This document shows positions 51,301 through 61,136 of a stretch of 64,000 bases of DNA, piece by piece. Made by a program: the position numbers and the translations under genes. Source of the stretch: Phoronis australis (Eukaryota; Phoronida; Phoronidae); assembly GCA_002633005.1 (NCBI GenBank), contig NMRA01000043.1:664675-728674 (forward strand), read 5' to 3'. How positions within the stretch are numbered: position 1 is the first letter of the stretch; the number at the start of each line of letters is the position of its first letter. Under the pieces are notes generated by a model that was not told the origin of the DNA, did not search any database, and saw only the letters and a program-made list of their open reading frames with translations.

Positions 51301-52416
51301 GAATAAATATTGATTAAGTAATTAGTAAGAATAGATCCATTTTAAGTTGCCCAAAATTTGTGCATATGTACTTTTAAATCATGGGGTCAGACTTGTTGAC
51401 ATGTATTTTAACGTCAAAATCTATTTTTAGATGGTGTTTACAATTTTGGGTTCTGGGGTCAAAGTACTCTAGAGATTCTAGAATATTCTGAGAACAAATT
51501 GTAACAGCCAATAATATGAGTGGATATGATCATGTGGTTTTTATTAGCCAATCACTAAATAAGTAGAATGTTATATTATGGGCTGAAATCAACAAGATAA
51601 TTAGATGCGCTATAGTAGTTGAAGCATAAAGACTTGCTACGGTGTACAGAAGCAATTGTACGACAGAGCCATCTCGTGGGAGATTCTAGAAAGGATCTTG
51701 GCAAGGGCAAGGGTTAACGAACAGGAAGTTAACTAAGAGCTTGTCACTTGCATTGTGGGTAGTAAGATACTACCTGAAGTGTAGCGTCATCAGCCAGAGA
51801 CTGTGACCAGCAAGAAGAATCGCGGGTAGAAGAAATTGCCTGCAAGTGTTGCATCACCAGAGACGGTGACCAGCACGTACACTGTCGCTATACAGTGTGT
51901 GTAGTTCGAAGATTCACCAACAGGACAGACATCCACCAAGTGGAGAGTCCTAGCTTGGATAGCAGATAAGACATTTGATCGTTTTGGTTGTTTGATTAAA
52001 GTAATCTTTAAAGAGGGCACTAGTGTAGTTACTCTTTGTAGTTGATTACTTAATTAACAATAGGTTTCATTTGTCTAATTAGGGGTTATCATATAACAAA
52101 TTAATTACTGGATTTGAATATTCACTCTCCATCTACGCACAATCTCAAAGCATAGCTACCTTTTAAACAAACCCACAGTCAACATCTGACACAATTCAAG
52201 TTGACAATTAGAAAATGTTACTTTCTTCATCACCAAGCACCTTAAGTACCAGGAATACACTTTCACGATTATGACACAGATGGCGCCAAGCAAAAACATG
52301 ATTTACCATAGTAGAACTGCTTGTGTTGTACTTAATGTTGATGGAGAGATCCGTCTTCCCGAAAATACATGTCTTACCGGAGCCATCCGTGATATTAATG
52401 GGGACAGCAGACACAT
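36325..52416 (-). CDS. LAMP1: LAMP-family lysosomal membrane glycoprotein with three LAMP domains
   Basis: Ten minus-strand exons join in phase: 52416-52307, 50619-50397, 48483-48319; 46442-46228, 45950-45746, 42263-42102; 38807-38665, 37853-37640, 36945-36769; and 36467-36325. They encode about 585 residues without the signal peptide, whose exon was not found. Each group of three is one luminal LAMP domain. All twelve expected cysteines are present, for example KTCIFG, NGTCG, YFKCFSG and KVECDG for domain 1. Many N-glycosylation sites (NITD, NATE, NVTL, NATL) are present. A Pro/Thr-rich hinge (TTSPAPATTPMPPPPRPP) separates domains 1 and 2; a short one separates 2 and 3. The last exon has IVPIAVGAALAGLVVIVLIA as membrane helix, RRRSHK, and the end GYQSV, a GYxxV signal for AP-mediated lysosomal sorting. 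Vertebrate LAMP1/2 have two domains. Confidence 0.93.
39571..39762 (+). pseudogene. Broken THAP zinc-finger fragment 1
   Basis: ATG at 39571 opens MPRCMVYGCSNVSSNGKHLH followed by NFTTDPVVCCAWNRFVSTTK and a stop at 39694. This matches the THAP start (CxxxxC, hydrophobic HNF, DP, then W). In a shifted frame 39711-39755 gives ICSRLCSKLY, like the closing SRLCSxHF, but with His replaced by Leu. A stop, a frame change and loss of the zinc-binding His indicate a decayed copy. It lies in a LAMP intron on the opposite strand. THAP domains occur in P-element-like transposases and host regulators. Confidence 0.6.
42541..42678 (+). repeat. Dispersed repeat, copy 2, containing a CLEAR-like GTCACGTGAC
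   Basis: Homologous to 33949-34107 with the same block order (ACACATACATCTTGATA, GACCGTG, TAACCATCGT, CTGGAATT). It sits in the LAMP intron between exons 38807 and 42102 and contains GTCACGTGACC at 42609-42619, a perfect E-box palindrome. Confidence 0.5.
43520..43555. repeat. Perfect 13-bp inverted repeat (AT-rich hairpin)
   Basis: ATACATACATATA at 43520-43532 is exactly complementary to 43543-43555 with a 10-base loop. It sits in the LAMP intron. Likely a microsatellite by-product; it could form a cruciform. Confidence 0.6.
43888..44101 (+). pseudogene. Broken THAP zinc-finger fragment 2
   Basis: ATG at 43888 opens MAKRCCCGVCNSDSRYTDRD followed by ESPVNFWPFPKPKSDVMSKR and then CR and a stop. 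The cysteine spacing, the FWPFPKPKSD line and following KRC match a THAP finger. A change of frame just after KRC (about 44010) restores LIKLCVLPHEQPSLSTLF and a terminal YV at a GTAGGC donor-like site. The one-base frame change makes it a likely pseudogene, or a sequencing indel in a real first exon. It lies opposite to the host LAMP gene. Confidence 0.55.
44957..45160 (-). CDS. Small unrecognised gene or retrocopy nested in a LAMP intron
   Basis: A minus-strand frame from ATG 45160 (or the better-placed ATG 45148) to the stop at 44957 encodes about 63-67 residues. They read MTKTKGKSLQKRFLRERGED then LYRGHLTCKPLADVSEVNAN and PTSLIELTSALTKTARMRLK. The N-terminus is very basic. An AATAAA lies only 13 bases after the stop (44944-44939). 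Upstream, a compact GC-rich stretch holds TCACGTGA and a CGGAAGT ETS-like site. The base composition is richer in CpG than the surrounding intron. I do not recognise the family. It could be an intact small nuclear or ribosomal protein gene, a retrocopy, or part of a transposon. Confidence 0.4.
   Translation of the reverse strand: MNLAMTKTKGKSLQKRFLRERGEDLYRGHLTCKPLADVSEVNANPTSLIELTSALTKTARMRLKIIV
45222..45242 (-). promoter_or_regulatory. ETS plus E-box promoter-like cluster
   Basis: On the minus strand GTCACGTGATACGGAAGT combines a TCACGTGA E-box with a CGGAAGT ETS-type site, a combination common in CpG-type housekeeping promoters. It lies 60-80 bases upstream of the small ORF's ATG. It could instead serve as an intronic CLEAR-type site of the LAMP gene. 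Confidence 0.35.
46555..47121 (+). repeat. 47-bp minisatellite, about 12 copies
   Basis: About twelve head-to-tail units of TTATTATGAAGTCAAGAGAA plus GACACATTCACCAACAGT and ATCRCACACT. Most units are 47 bp; single units have small insertions or deletions (for example AGGACA near 46.72 kb, and loss of TAT near 46.98 kb). It starts about 110 bp upstream of LAMP exon 46442-46228 in transcript terms. Confidence 0.95.
48615..48750 (+). mobile_element. tRNA-derived SINE-like element
   Basis: The segment has a pol III A box (TGGCCAAGTGTG, 48629-48640) and a B box (GGTTCGAGTTC, 48673-48683) at tRNA-like spacing. The T-arm-like GGGGTTCGAGTTCCAAATG has a poor partner stem, so it is not a plausible functional tRNA. 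A non-tRNA body follows. It lies in a LAMP intron. No tail repeat or target duplication could be fixed. Confidence 0.55.
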
Positions 52417-55400
52417 CTGTGAAATAATGAAACAAGAATAATTTATACAGCAGATGCACCGGAGAATTCAGAAATAATGCACAAGAGAATTGAGAAATAA
52501 TATCACCATCATAACAAAATATGGAACAAACAAGAGTACTGCTAAATTATGGCCCTGCTTCATTTCACAACTTTCTGCGTGCCGTGTCAATAATAAATCT
52601 CAAAAACGGAAAAAGAACAGTGCCACCTTCAGAAACATTGAACAACTACTTGAATATGTCTGCTGCAAAATGGTAGCTGATCGATTAATGGCCACAATTA
52701 TTGAATTTGATGGGTTACTTTCCAAATTTTTAGTAATTAAAAATTAACAAAATTTAGAATAGTGGTATGTGCTACTGAAATATGTAAATTCTGTCAGAAA
52801 TATCTAATTCCGTGACTTTGCTAGGTATTCTGTTACAAAAGAAAACTAGTACCTCGGAACACCAGTCCAGGGTATCTAGAATTTGTCTTCAAGTAGCTTT
52901 ATAAACTGTCAATTTCGAAATGACAAGGTCTGACAAAAAATATAACGAGTTGATATGCTGATTAATTCTACAACAAATACAGAGTTGTAACAAAGAAGTA
53001 CACCTGTCAACTCCAATGGTGTGTGCTCAAGAACAATGGTGATAAAACGGTGATTAAGATAAACGGACAACTATAGATTACCCACATGACTAGTTAAACC
53101 GCTCACAGACTTGTTACGTATAATTTCATGACTGGTCATTTTAGAAAATGATGGAGCTCTACATAAATAGTCTCAGAATAATGAATGTGTTATGCTTCCG
53201 TTATTTTTTCCTGTCAAAGATCACATCCTTCACTATGAACTCATCTTAGTTTCAGTTTCAGACACAAGATGGTGTACAAATCATTTTTCCTCACTTTTTC
53301 ATAATCAAAACACAGCACCAAATTAATTCTTTACTATATTAAAGTTGTGTACAATAACAGCTACTACCAGACAATATTTTGATAATCGTAGATCCACGAA
53401 GCCCTTGAAAAATGAGAAAAAACACTTCTGGCAATTACCATAGTCTGAAATTGGTGACATTTACAACATAACTAACTTTTGACTGAAATCCACTGGGTGC
53501 TCATTCAGATTATACTGTAAGTGTTAACTAGCCACAGAGAGAAATAACAGTGTGAAAAACATTCAAGAACAGATTACATAAGTTGGCTTGATCCCAAGGC
53601 TCATTATAATCATTGTGTAATCACCCAGACTGGTTAAACTAGAGTAAAAACACTGATCAATTTTTCTTCTGAAGTCCAGAAAACACACTGAGCAAGAAAC
53701 AAATAGAGACCAGTTTTGAAAAAATGGCTGTTTTAGTAATCAAAGATGTAGTCATATCCATGTAAAGTAGGTGGACGCCTTGGGCGGATGGTACAGCAGA
53801 GGGTGATGCACAGGATTCATGCAGTGACGCTGAACATATCAGTCCCTGGGATAGAGACGTGATGTTAGCTAAGTTTGGAAAGCACTGTGCCATAATGTTA
53901 GTGCTAGTGAGCCATGTTTGAAAGCTGAAGTTACAAGACAAAGGATTGGAATAATGTTTTTATAATGGTACTTATTTTTACCATTATGCAATGAAAACAA
54001 TAGCAACAAGACCAGCAAGTGAAACTGTTTAACTGCGGTTCTCCTGAATTAACATAAAGGAAATTAGGATTTACAAAAACATGATGAGAAATTTGTACCA
54101 CGTTTGAATGCCTGCCAGAGAGAGAACAATGGATGGATCACTTTTATTGCTTTTGTCCCACATTTGGCATTACCAATGGCACTGCACTGGAAATGAATTG
54201 AACTAAACCATGTCGCTTACCATTACAGTAGGGGCAAAATAAGTTTAGTGACAGAGTGAACCCAATGCTACAACATTGTGATGTTGGTATCAATGCTATA
54301 GGTAAAGAACAACAGAGTCCAAAATTTGGACTTGCGTAAATATATTCCTTTAGTGTGAGTTGTTCAAAATGTCAATAGGTGGGGCAGTAGTGCATTTTAG
54401 TTGACAGCATGAATAATACTGTCAATCTCAGGCCAAAAGCCTAATTGAAGCAGTTTAAGTCACAAGATTCTTTTGCACATGATCTGACACTCCTCAAGTC
54501 AACATAAGTCAAATGACCAGAGTTGAATGAAAGTAAAGAACACTGATGACCTATTAAACTAGTAAGTCAACAAACATAATTTTCCTTAACATGTACACAA
54601 GTGGATGAGTCAGCCATCATTGATAACCACTCAGCTAGCCCGCATTAGTTACATTTCATCATATGGTGAAATCTAGAGTAATTTCAAAAAAATAACCGTC
54701 AATTTGATCCTTTGCATAGGCTTCCAACAAGTTGTGCGTGCAGCCCACAATTTTTCAAATCATTGCTTTGGTGGCCTAAATAGGTACTTAAACATCACAT
54801 TTAGCACAGATTTGGAACTACAAATCTGATGAAAAAATGGGAAAAAAAATAATAAAATTTCACTTTTGGGCCATACTGTGTCCTAAATTTGTGATATTTC
54901 ACGTTATCAGTAAAACATCAACTGCTGAAGCATCACAGCAGACAGGAAAAAGTCAACGCAACTAACCTGCAACAGGTTACATTGTGAAATACTAGCCCAG
55001 ATGTTTTAGTTGAACATCAGTCAATCTTTGAGTATTGCCTATTGATTTAAGAGTCATGTGCAACACAAACACATCAATATCGGATCTATAACATGAAGGC
55101 TCATCTCCATCATATTATACTTTTTCAAAACACTTTGCCTAAGCATCAAATAAATCATGTTTGATCCCTAAAGTTGTATCCCCTAAATTTTAAGGATCTT
55201 CTGACCCAAATATTGGACTTCACAAACTTAAGTTGAAAATGTATTTTGACAAATTATAGTTTCTCAGTACGGCAAAGAAGACACAGCAAATCAAGAGCAA
55301 CGTAGACAGAACATTGATATGAGTCCACAGTATGCATCACATAATGACACACATATACATTGTAGACACATGGGATGATCCTTATTTTACACATTCCCAC

Positions 55401-58223
55401 AAAAGGGAGCAATACTGGTGAACTTAAAACCACTGCAGAGTGCAAAACAAGTCAGTAATGCTTTGATCATTATAGAACACACCACCAATCATCATGACTC
55501 TTCAAGCAGATTGGAAGATAGGGAGTCGTGCGACAAAGAACAGACACAAAACCAATAAAAAGGCCACTAGGGGACGCAACATGATTAAAATTCACCTAGT
55601 TTCGTTGTTTATGTGATAGAAACTTATTTGCCAAATTTAATGAATATCCATCACAGAACTTGGCAGATCTCAAAGCAAACACAAAGAAAACCATAACTGC
55701 CACTAGGAGTGTCACTTGTACTCTCTTCAGTAGAAACATGTATACAAATTTCATGAAGATCCATCAACAACTTTGTAGACATTGAGCCACAACGTGAAAA
55801 ATGAACTTGCCACTAGGGGGTGCCAAAGCAGTTGGACACATCCAGAAATCATCTGCTCTGCTCTTCCCAGTGAAAACACACTTTCCAATGAATTTTCATA
55901 ATGATCCTTAAGACTATTACAGTGGACGCTAAATATCAGACTTGATAGACATTGAACCACAATCTGAAAAACAAACTTGCTACTAAGGGGTGCCACAGTA
56001 GTCAATGTCCTTTTCAGCAAGACTTCACATCTGTTGCTAATTTTCATGACCATCCTTTCAGTGACTTTGCAGAGAGGCAGATGCCAAAAAACAGACTTGT
56101 AAATAATAAAAATGCTCACTAGGTGGTGCAAATTAAACCAAATATGTATGCCAACGAGAAAGATTCATCATCTCATTAATATGATTCTTCATGAAAATCA
56201 GTCAACGAAACCTAAGAGGCAAAAATAAAATAACAAAATTGACTAACTTTAGGGGATGCAGCAGCAGACCTGTATGAAAGTCATCGTGTCTCCATTATAG
56301 CTACATTGATCAAGATTCTCCAAGAGGTCTTGTAGATACAGACAGTGGCGGACACCAAACACTCAGACAGGGATGACGGCAATATGCAACCACAATATGT
56401 ATGTGTATAAGTGGGCACATAAAAACACACAAGTCGTGCATGAATTGGGTATTTGTTAACAGTCTAGGCTTGATTTAAAATGGAAGACTCAGCAGTACAG
56501 TTGTGTATTATCCATGTCCACATATCAGTCTTTGTTGTGCAACAAGAGTTTGATGACTAGCATTAAAACGGTAGAATCAAGCTTAAACAAAAGCTGACTT
56601 TCTGATGTGACACAAACAATACAACAAAAGATACTGGAGAGATGATTTCTGCATTAATTACTGTACACCTGCTGTGTGTATATATGGTCCAAGTAACAAC
56701 AGAAACTGGTAGTGTCATGAAATCTGTGACATTCATGATACATATATAATTCTTAGCACATTAGTTTGATAGTGTTATTACTTATTGATATTATTTCTTT
56801 GCTAGCCAATTGTTTTTGTTTATAGAAACTTGTTTTGGCTGTCAGCTGAGTCAGCGACCAACCCATCCGGTGCATCCACACATGTTTTGATGATCTCTGT
56901 AGTAAACAAGATTGCGTAATGGTCATTCACAGAAACATTGCCTAAAGACAGCTGACCATTACCATATATGGCAAACACAACAGAGTAGTTCAGATGATTG
57001 TTGTGAAAGTTTTAGAGTTGCTTCCTGTTTTTTCCTGTAGGATATTGAATCATAAAGGTTAGTGCATGCAACCCACATATTTGTGACTTGTATATAAATC
57101 CGTTCACTTGTCTAATAAAGACAGTCCTCATCTTGCTACTGCCAGTTGCTTTACTAGTGTAATTTAGTGTTCCACACTTAGTTACTGAATACAACCATCT
57201 CACTGACGGACCGAGACTGTCCACAACACAACACAACGCTGCTACTAAGTCGAGTTATTCTCCACTATTCTACAACAGGTAGTGAAAAAGGCTCACATCC
57301 TGGGAGAGAACTCAAATAAACGACAGATTGTGTCTCATGGCAAGTCGGAAATAGTTTTGACCATACTCAATGGAAATGAATACAGAACAAAGATATTCGC
57401 CTTTGGCAAGGTCATTTGAATCACTTTCAATATTTGCATTGATCGTAGACATAACAGGGTTACAGTTAATTCAGCAAAACGTATCCCCAAGACAACCAAG
57501 AATCTCGTAAAATCGAGAACAGTTGCTTGCCTACTTGAACAGTTAAGCGAGATGAACTAGCATTTAATCTCCTACCACAAACAAATTTTTATTTCAATGA
57601 CATCTCATGCCTTATAAGCACTTGGCGTGCATGCTTTAGACAAGTTCCCTGCATTTTGCAAGACTCATCCTTGGTACACTTGCACCAATTGGAACCAACG
57701 TCAAATCATGCTACACTTATGCAGTTATTGACTTTCACCAAGGTCAATATGTTGATTTCAGACCCCAAAAATGATAAGGAAACGCAGGGTACCGCTACGG
57801 TAACCAACTGATATCCAAGTCCACAGACATACACTAGTCTTAACAGAGATCCGGGACTTGATCTACCTGCAGTGTATTCAGATCTGTTACGGGTTTCCCT
57901 CCAACATTAGAGAATACTTGGTACTACCAGTACTTTTATCGTTTTATTCTACAACGACAGAGGACGCAACCAGTGGTGAATTAAGTCCATGAGACACAGA
58001 CGAAACGACTGTACACTTACATCAAGGTACAGTTCTTTGGTTCCAAAAGGGATCTTTACTCAATATTTTTCATCACTTAAACGGAACCCAGTAATAGTCA
58101 CATTAAGTTATGTTTGGGCTTTCGATTGTATGTCACTCGGTTGATCCATCAGCGAACAATTTTTAGTCTTCCAGGAGCCACTTACGATGAACAAATGAAC
58201 TATCAACCATATTTTGAGAAAGA
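52417..58223. other. LAMP upstream region with missing signal-peptide exon
   Basis: The first visible LAMP exon begins with two bases of a split codon, so a signal-peptide exon ending in phase 1 must lie upstream, here or beyond. I scanned the minus strand for an ATG, a hydrophobic run and a donor, and found none convincing. Besides the CTCF-like repeat near 56 kb, the stretch shows only short unsupported frames. Confidence 0.45.
55560..56260 (+). repeat. Degenerate 110-170 bp repeat carrying CTCF-like motifs
   Basis: Six related units each carry a GCCACTAGGGGG-like core: near 55563, 55699, 55809, 55979, 56115 and 56241. The best is TTGCCACTAGGGGGTGCCA at 55807. Units also share TTTCATGAAGATCCATCA and GACATTGARCCACAAYSTGA. 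The core resembles the CTCF consensus (CCASYAGRKGGC). Open frames across the array are not supported as genes. Confidence 0.6.
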
Positions 58224-59508
58224 TACGGTGTTTTCTCTATCAGTTCGTACACTCTATTAGTTCGGACAGCACCCTTGAAACATGACGTTTGTCTCCAATA
58301 GTTCGTACAGTAGGCGTCCGAGGGAAAAATAGTTCTTACACATATTTGCATCGGAAAAAATAATTCGCAAAGCTTTTTGGATTGGTAAAATTGAAATTTT
58401 CATTCTTATAAAACAACACAAATCGTTAAGTGCCAATTCTTTCCAGGTGATTGGAATCCGTTATTTGCTTTACTACGCTAGCATAGAGCTCGAAAAGTCG
58501 TTTTTCAGATCGCCATTTTTGACGACAGAAAATGTGGAAATAGTGATAAGATTTTCCAGTGTGTTGCCAAATAGCAGTAAAAATGCGGATTTTCCCAACA
58601 AGGTTTTGTTACCTTCAGATTAGCACTACACGAATAAATCTACGAAAATGTGTAGTAACAGTACCGTGCCGTCCCATAGTCTTGTTAGAGCTGATACCGG
58701 TGACTGCAGTGCGCTGACGACAAATGACTAGTGCTCCACTTGGATTTTAACTATTCTCACATGGTGAAGTGCGCACATGCAATCGTCACGTGTTGCAGAG
58801 GTTACATCATATAAAGATTAAATTTATGGCCACAGTGGTCCCGTGACATGAGTAGAACTATGTGTGTATTAGCTGTAAAGTTCTGAGTTGAGAGAGCAAT
58901 TAATGAGTTGTTTGGCGAAATAAATATTAGAAAAACTAATTCATGTGTTTTTATGGTTGGGAATGTTTATGGTCTAGACTCCGTAACCCAATAAATTGTC
59001 AACATAAGGTCTAGGGCGGCTGTCTTATCTCGGAACGCTTGGCACGGCTAACTTCAGTTGCCATTGCCTGAAACCAGGCCTTTATCCAGGATTTCGAAAA
59101 TAGGGTGTCCAAAATGGGGTTCCCAATATTCCAGGGCGTCCATGATTTCGAAGCGTAACCCCCCACCCCCCCCCCAGCAAACCCTCCAAACACACAGATT
59201 TTTTTACAACAAATGCATAGACCATGGTTTTTACATCTAAGTTTACAAAACAGCGTTCTGTAGTGAGCATTTTTACTAAAAAAACTGTAGACCAAGACTT
59301 TTACAATGCTATCAACCAAGTTTGAGCATAGCAACATTGTACATACTTTGTATATACATTGTATATTTCTTCCTGCTTTGATAAAAGAGCCACCACTGTC
59401 GAGTCTTCATAGGCTTCCTAGTGATCATTACAATGTGTGTGTCCAAACTTTAAAGGTTCCTATTGATAGCTGCCTCCAAATGATACATTGGGCATCCTTG
59501 CCTGGGCA

Positions 59509-59572
59509 TCCATATTAGTGCTATGGCTCCATATTAGTGCTAGGGCGTCCATATTAGTGCTAGGGCATCCAT
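59509..59572 (+). repeat. 22-bp tandem repeat, three copies
   Basis: CCATATTAGTGCTAGGGCGT is repeated three times with small changes. It lies within the candidate TIR element. Confidence 0.75.
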
Positions 59573-59880
59573 TTGGACGCCCAAGACGGACGGTGCATAA
59601 AGGACTGCCTGAAACACGCTACGCAATGAAGATGCGGACATGAGCCAGTTGTCAATCAAAAGTTACTGCAAGTGCAGTACTCAACAACTAGCATTTGCTT
59701 AATATTTTATGACTTTGACTCTGGATAAGTCTAAAGAACTCGTACAGTGGGGGTCTTAGGGAAAAAATACTTCGTACAGTAGGTGGTCGAGCGAAAAATA
59801 GGATGTACACGTATCTTTGTCGGTAAAAATAAGTTGTAAACAAATCGCCAATTATTCGGGTAATCGATAGCCGCGGTAAG

Positions 59881-60029
59881 TTAGTGACTAGAGCTCTGAC
59901 CAGTAATGACCACTCAGCCAGTACGCGCTAGTTAGTGACTAGCTCTAACCAGTAATGCCCACTCAGCGAGTACGTGCTAGTTAGTGACTAGCTCTAACCA
60001 GAAATGACCACTCAGCCAGTACGCGAAAG
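59881..60029 (+). repeat. 49-bp tandem repeat, three copies
   Basis: Units starting TTAGTGACTAG and including ACCAGTAATGACCACTCAGC and GAGTACGYGCTAG repeat at 59881, 59932 and 59981, with unit lengths of 49-51 bp. Inside the candidate TIR element. Confidence 0.85.
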
Positions 60030-60350
60030 TTCGGTGTCGGTTATAATCAACTCGGCACTAGACATTCGTGACCTGAAATTTGGGAATGCGAGCCGAGACT
60101 GGTCATTTCGTATCAAGTCGCAACATGTAACCTGGAAATTTCCAAGCACGCGACAGAGCCTAGGCTAGCTTTTGGCAGCAAGTAGAAGTACCTGGCACTT
60201 GTGCAAATCTGGATGTTATTTGGTTGTTTCCAAATCAAGTCGAACACTCAGCCCTCTTAATTGAGATGTAAACATGTTTCGTAAATGGGATAACGTCTTT
60301 GGGATAATTCAGAAGCAATTCTTAACTTCTATTGGCAGGTGTTTTTGGCT

Positions 60351-61136
60351 CAGTGTTCTCCACACCTGTTTTAACTCCACCCTGTAACGAGTTTGGATTT
60401 TGCTGCGTGGAGTTTAGAAAGTGCTGCTGCATCAGGTTTGAACTTTTGTCCAGGCTTGGTATTTCAGCCCTCAACCCTAAAGCAGTGCCTGATTAACCAA
60501 CATCAAGCCCAATACAGAACATTAGAGGCAGTCAACACTATATGTATAACTTCGTAAGACACTACAAAAGTTTAAATTATAATTAACAAAATCTGCAAAA
60601 AACTTTAAATAACAAACATTTCAAGGAGTCATCTAGCTTGCTTAATTGAATGACTAATCTACTTTGTCATTCTAACTTTAAAATTTTGCAAGTCAACCTA
60701 TAAAAAAGCAATTTAATTTGCTTAATAAAGACAATTTTGATTTTGACTGACATCTAGTGGCAAGTTAGAACTTTATGAGCTTATTAAACTTGACAACAGG
60801 TGTCACTAAAAACTAGGTCACATCAGAACTCATGTTAGTAGTACTTAATATGTCTAATTGATATTAAAATCGGCATTGGTATTATTAAAGAAACTTTTGA
60901 TCTTTTGTTTGCTGCTCTTGGTCTGTCAAATGCTTTGGAGAAATTATGAGATGCATTGGTAGCAAAGCTAAACTTTGAAGTGTCTAAGAAGTAGGTCACA
61001 CCAGTGCAGTGTGCAGTTTTAAACCATATATAAGTACCTCCAGCATGACCATGCTCATGGTTAGACACAAAACAATGTCAATAACTAACATTCAACATTT
61101 GCGTCGAGTTTGGAATTTATAATGTGGAGAACACTG
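60351..61136 (+). mobile_element. Candidate hAT-like non-autonomous element nested in the TIR element
   Basis: CAGTGTTCTCCACA at 60351-60364 is the reverse complement of TGTGGAGAACACTG at 61123-61136. CAG...CTG ends and 14-bp inverted termini are typical of hAT MITEs. The interior (786 bp total) lacks a coding frame. An exact 8-bp target duplication is not visible. Confidence 0.5.

Noticed and set aside
55751-56131. 126-codon minus-strand frame
   Set aside because: It runs over the degenerate CTCF-like repeat units and shares their periodicity; no domain is recognisable.
58163-58351. Minus-strand frame at the left end of the TIR element
   Set aside because: Its coding look is caused by the GTTCGTAC terminal repeats; it crosses the element boundary at 58224 and cannot be a conserved gene.
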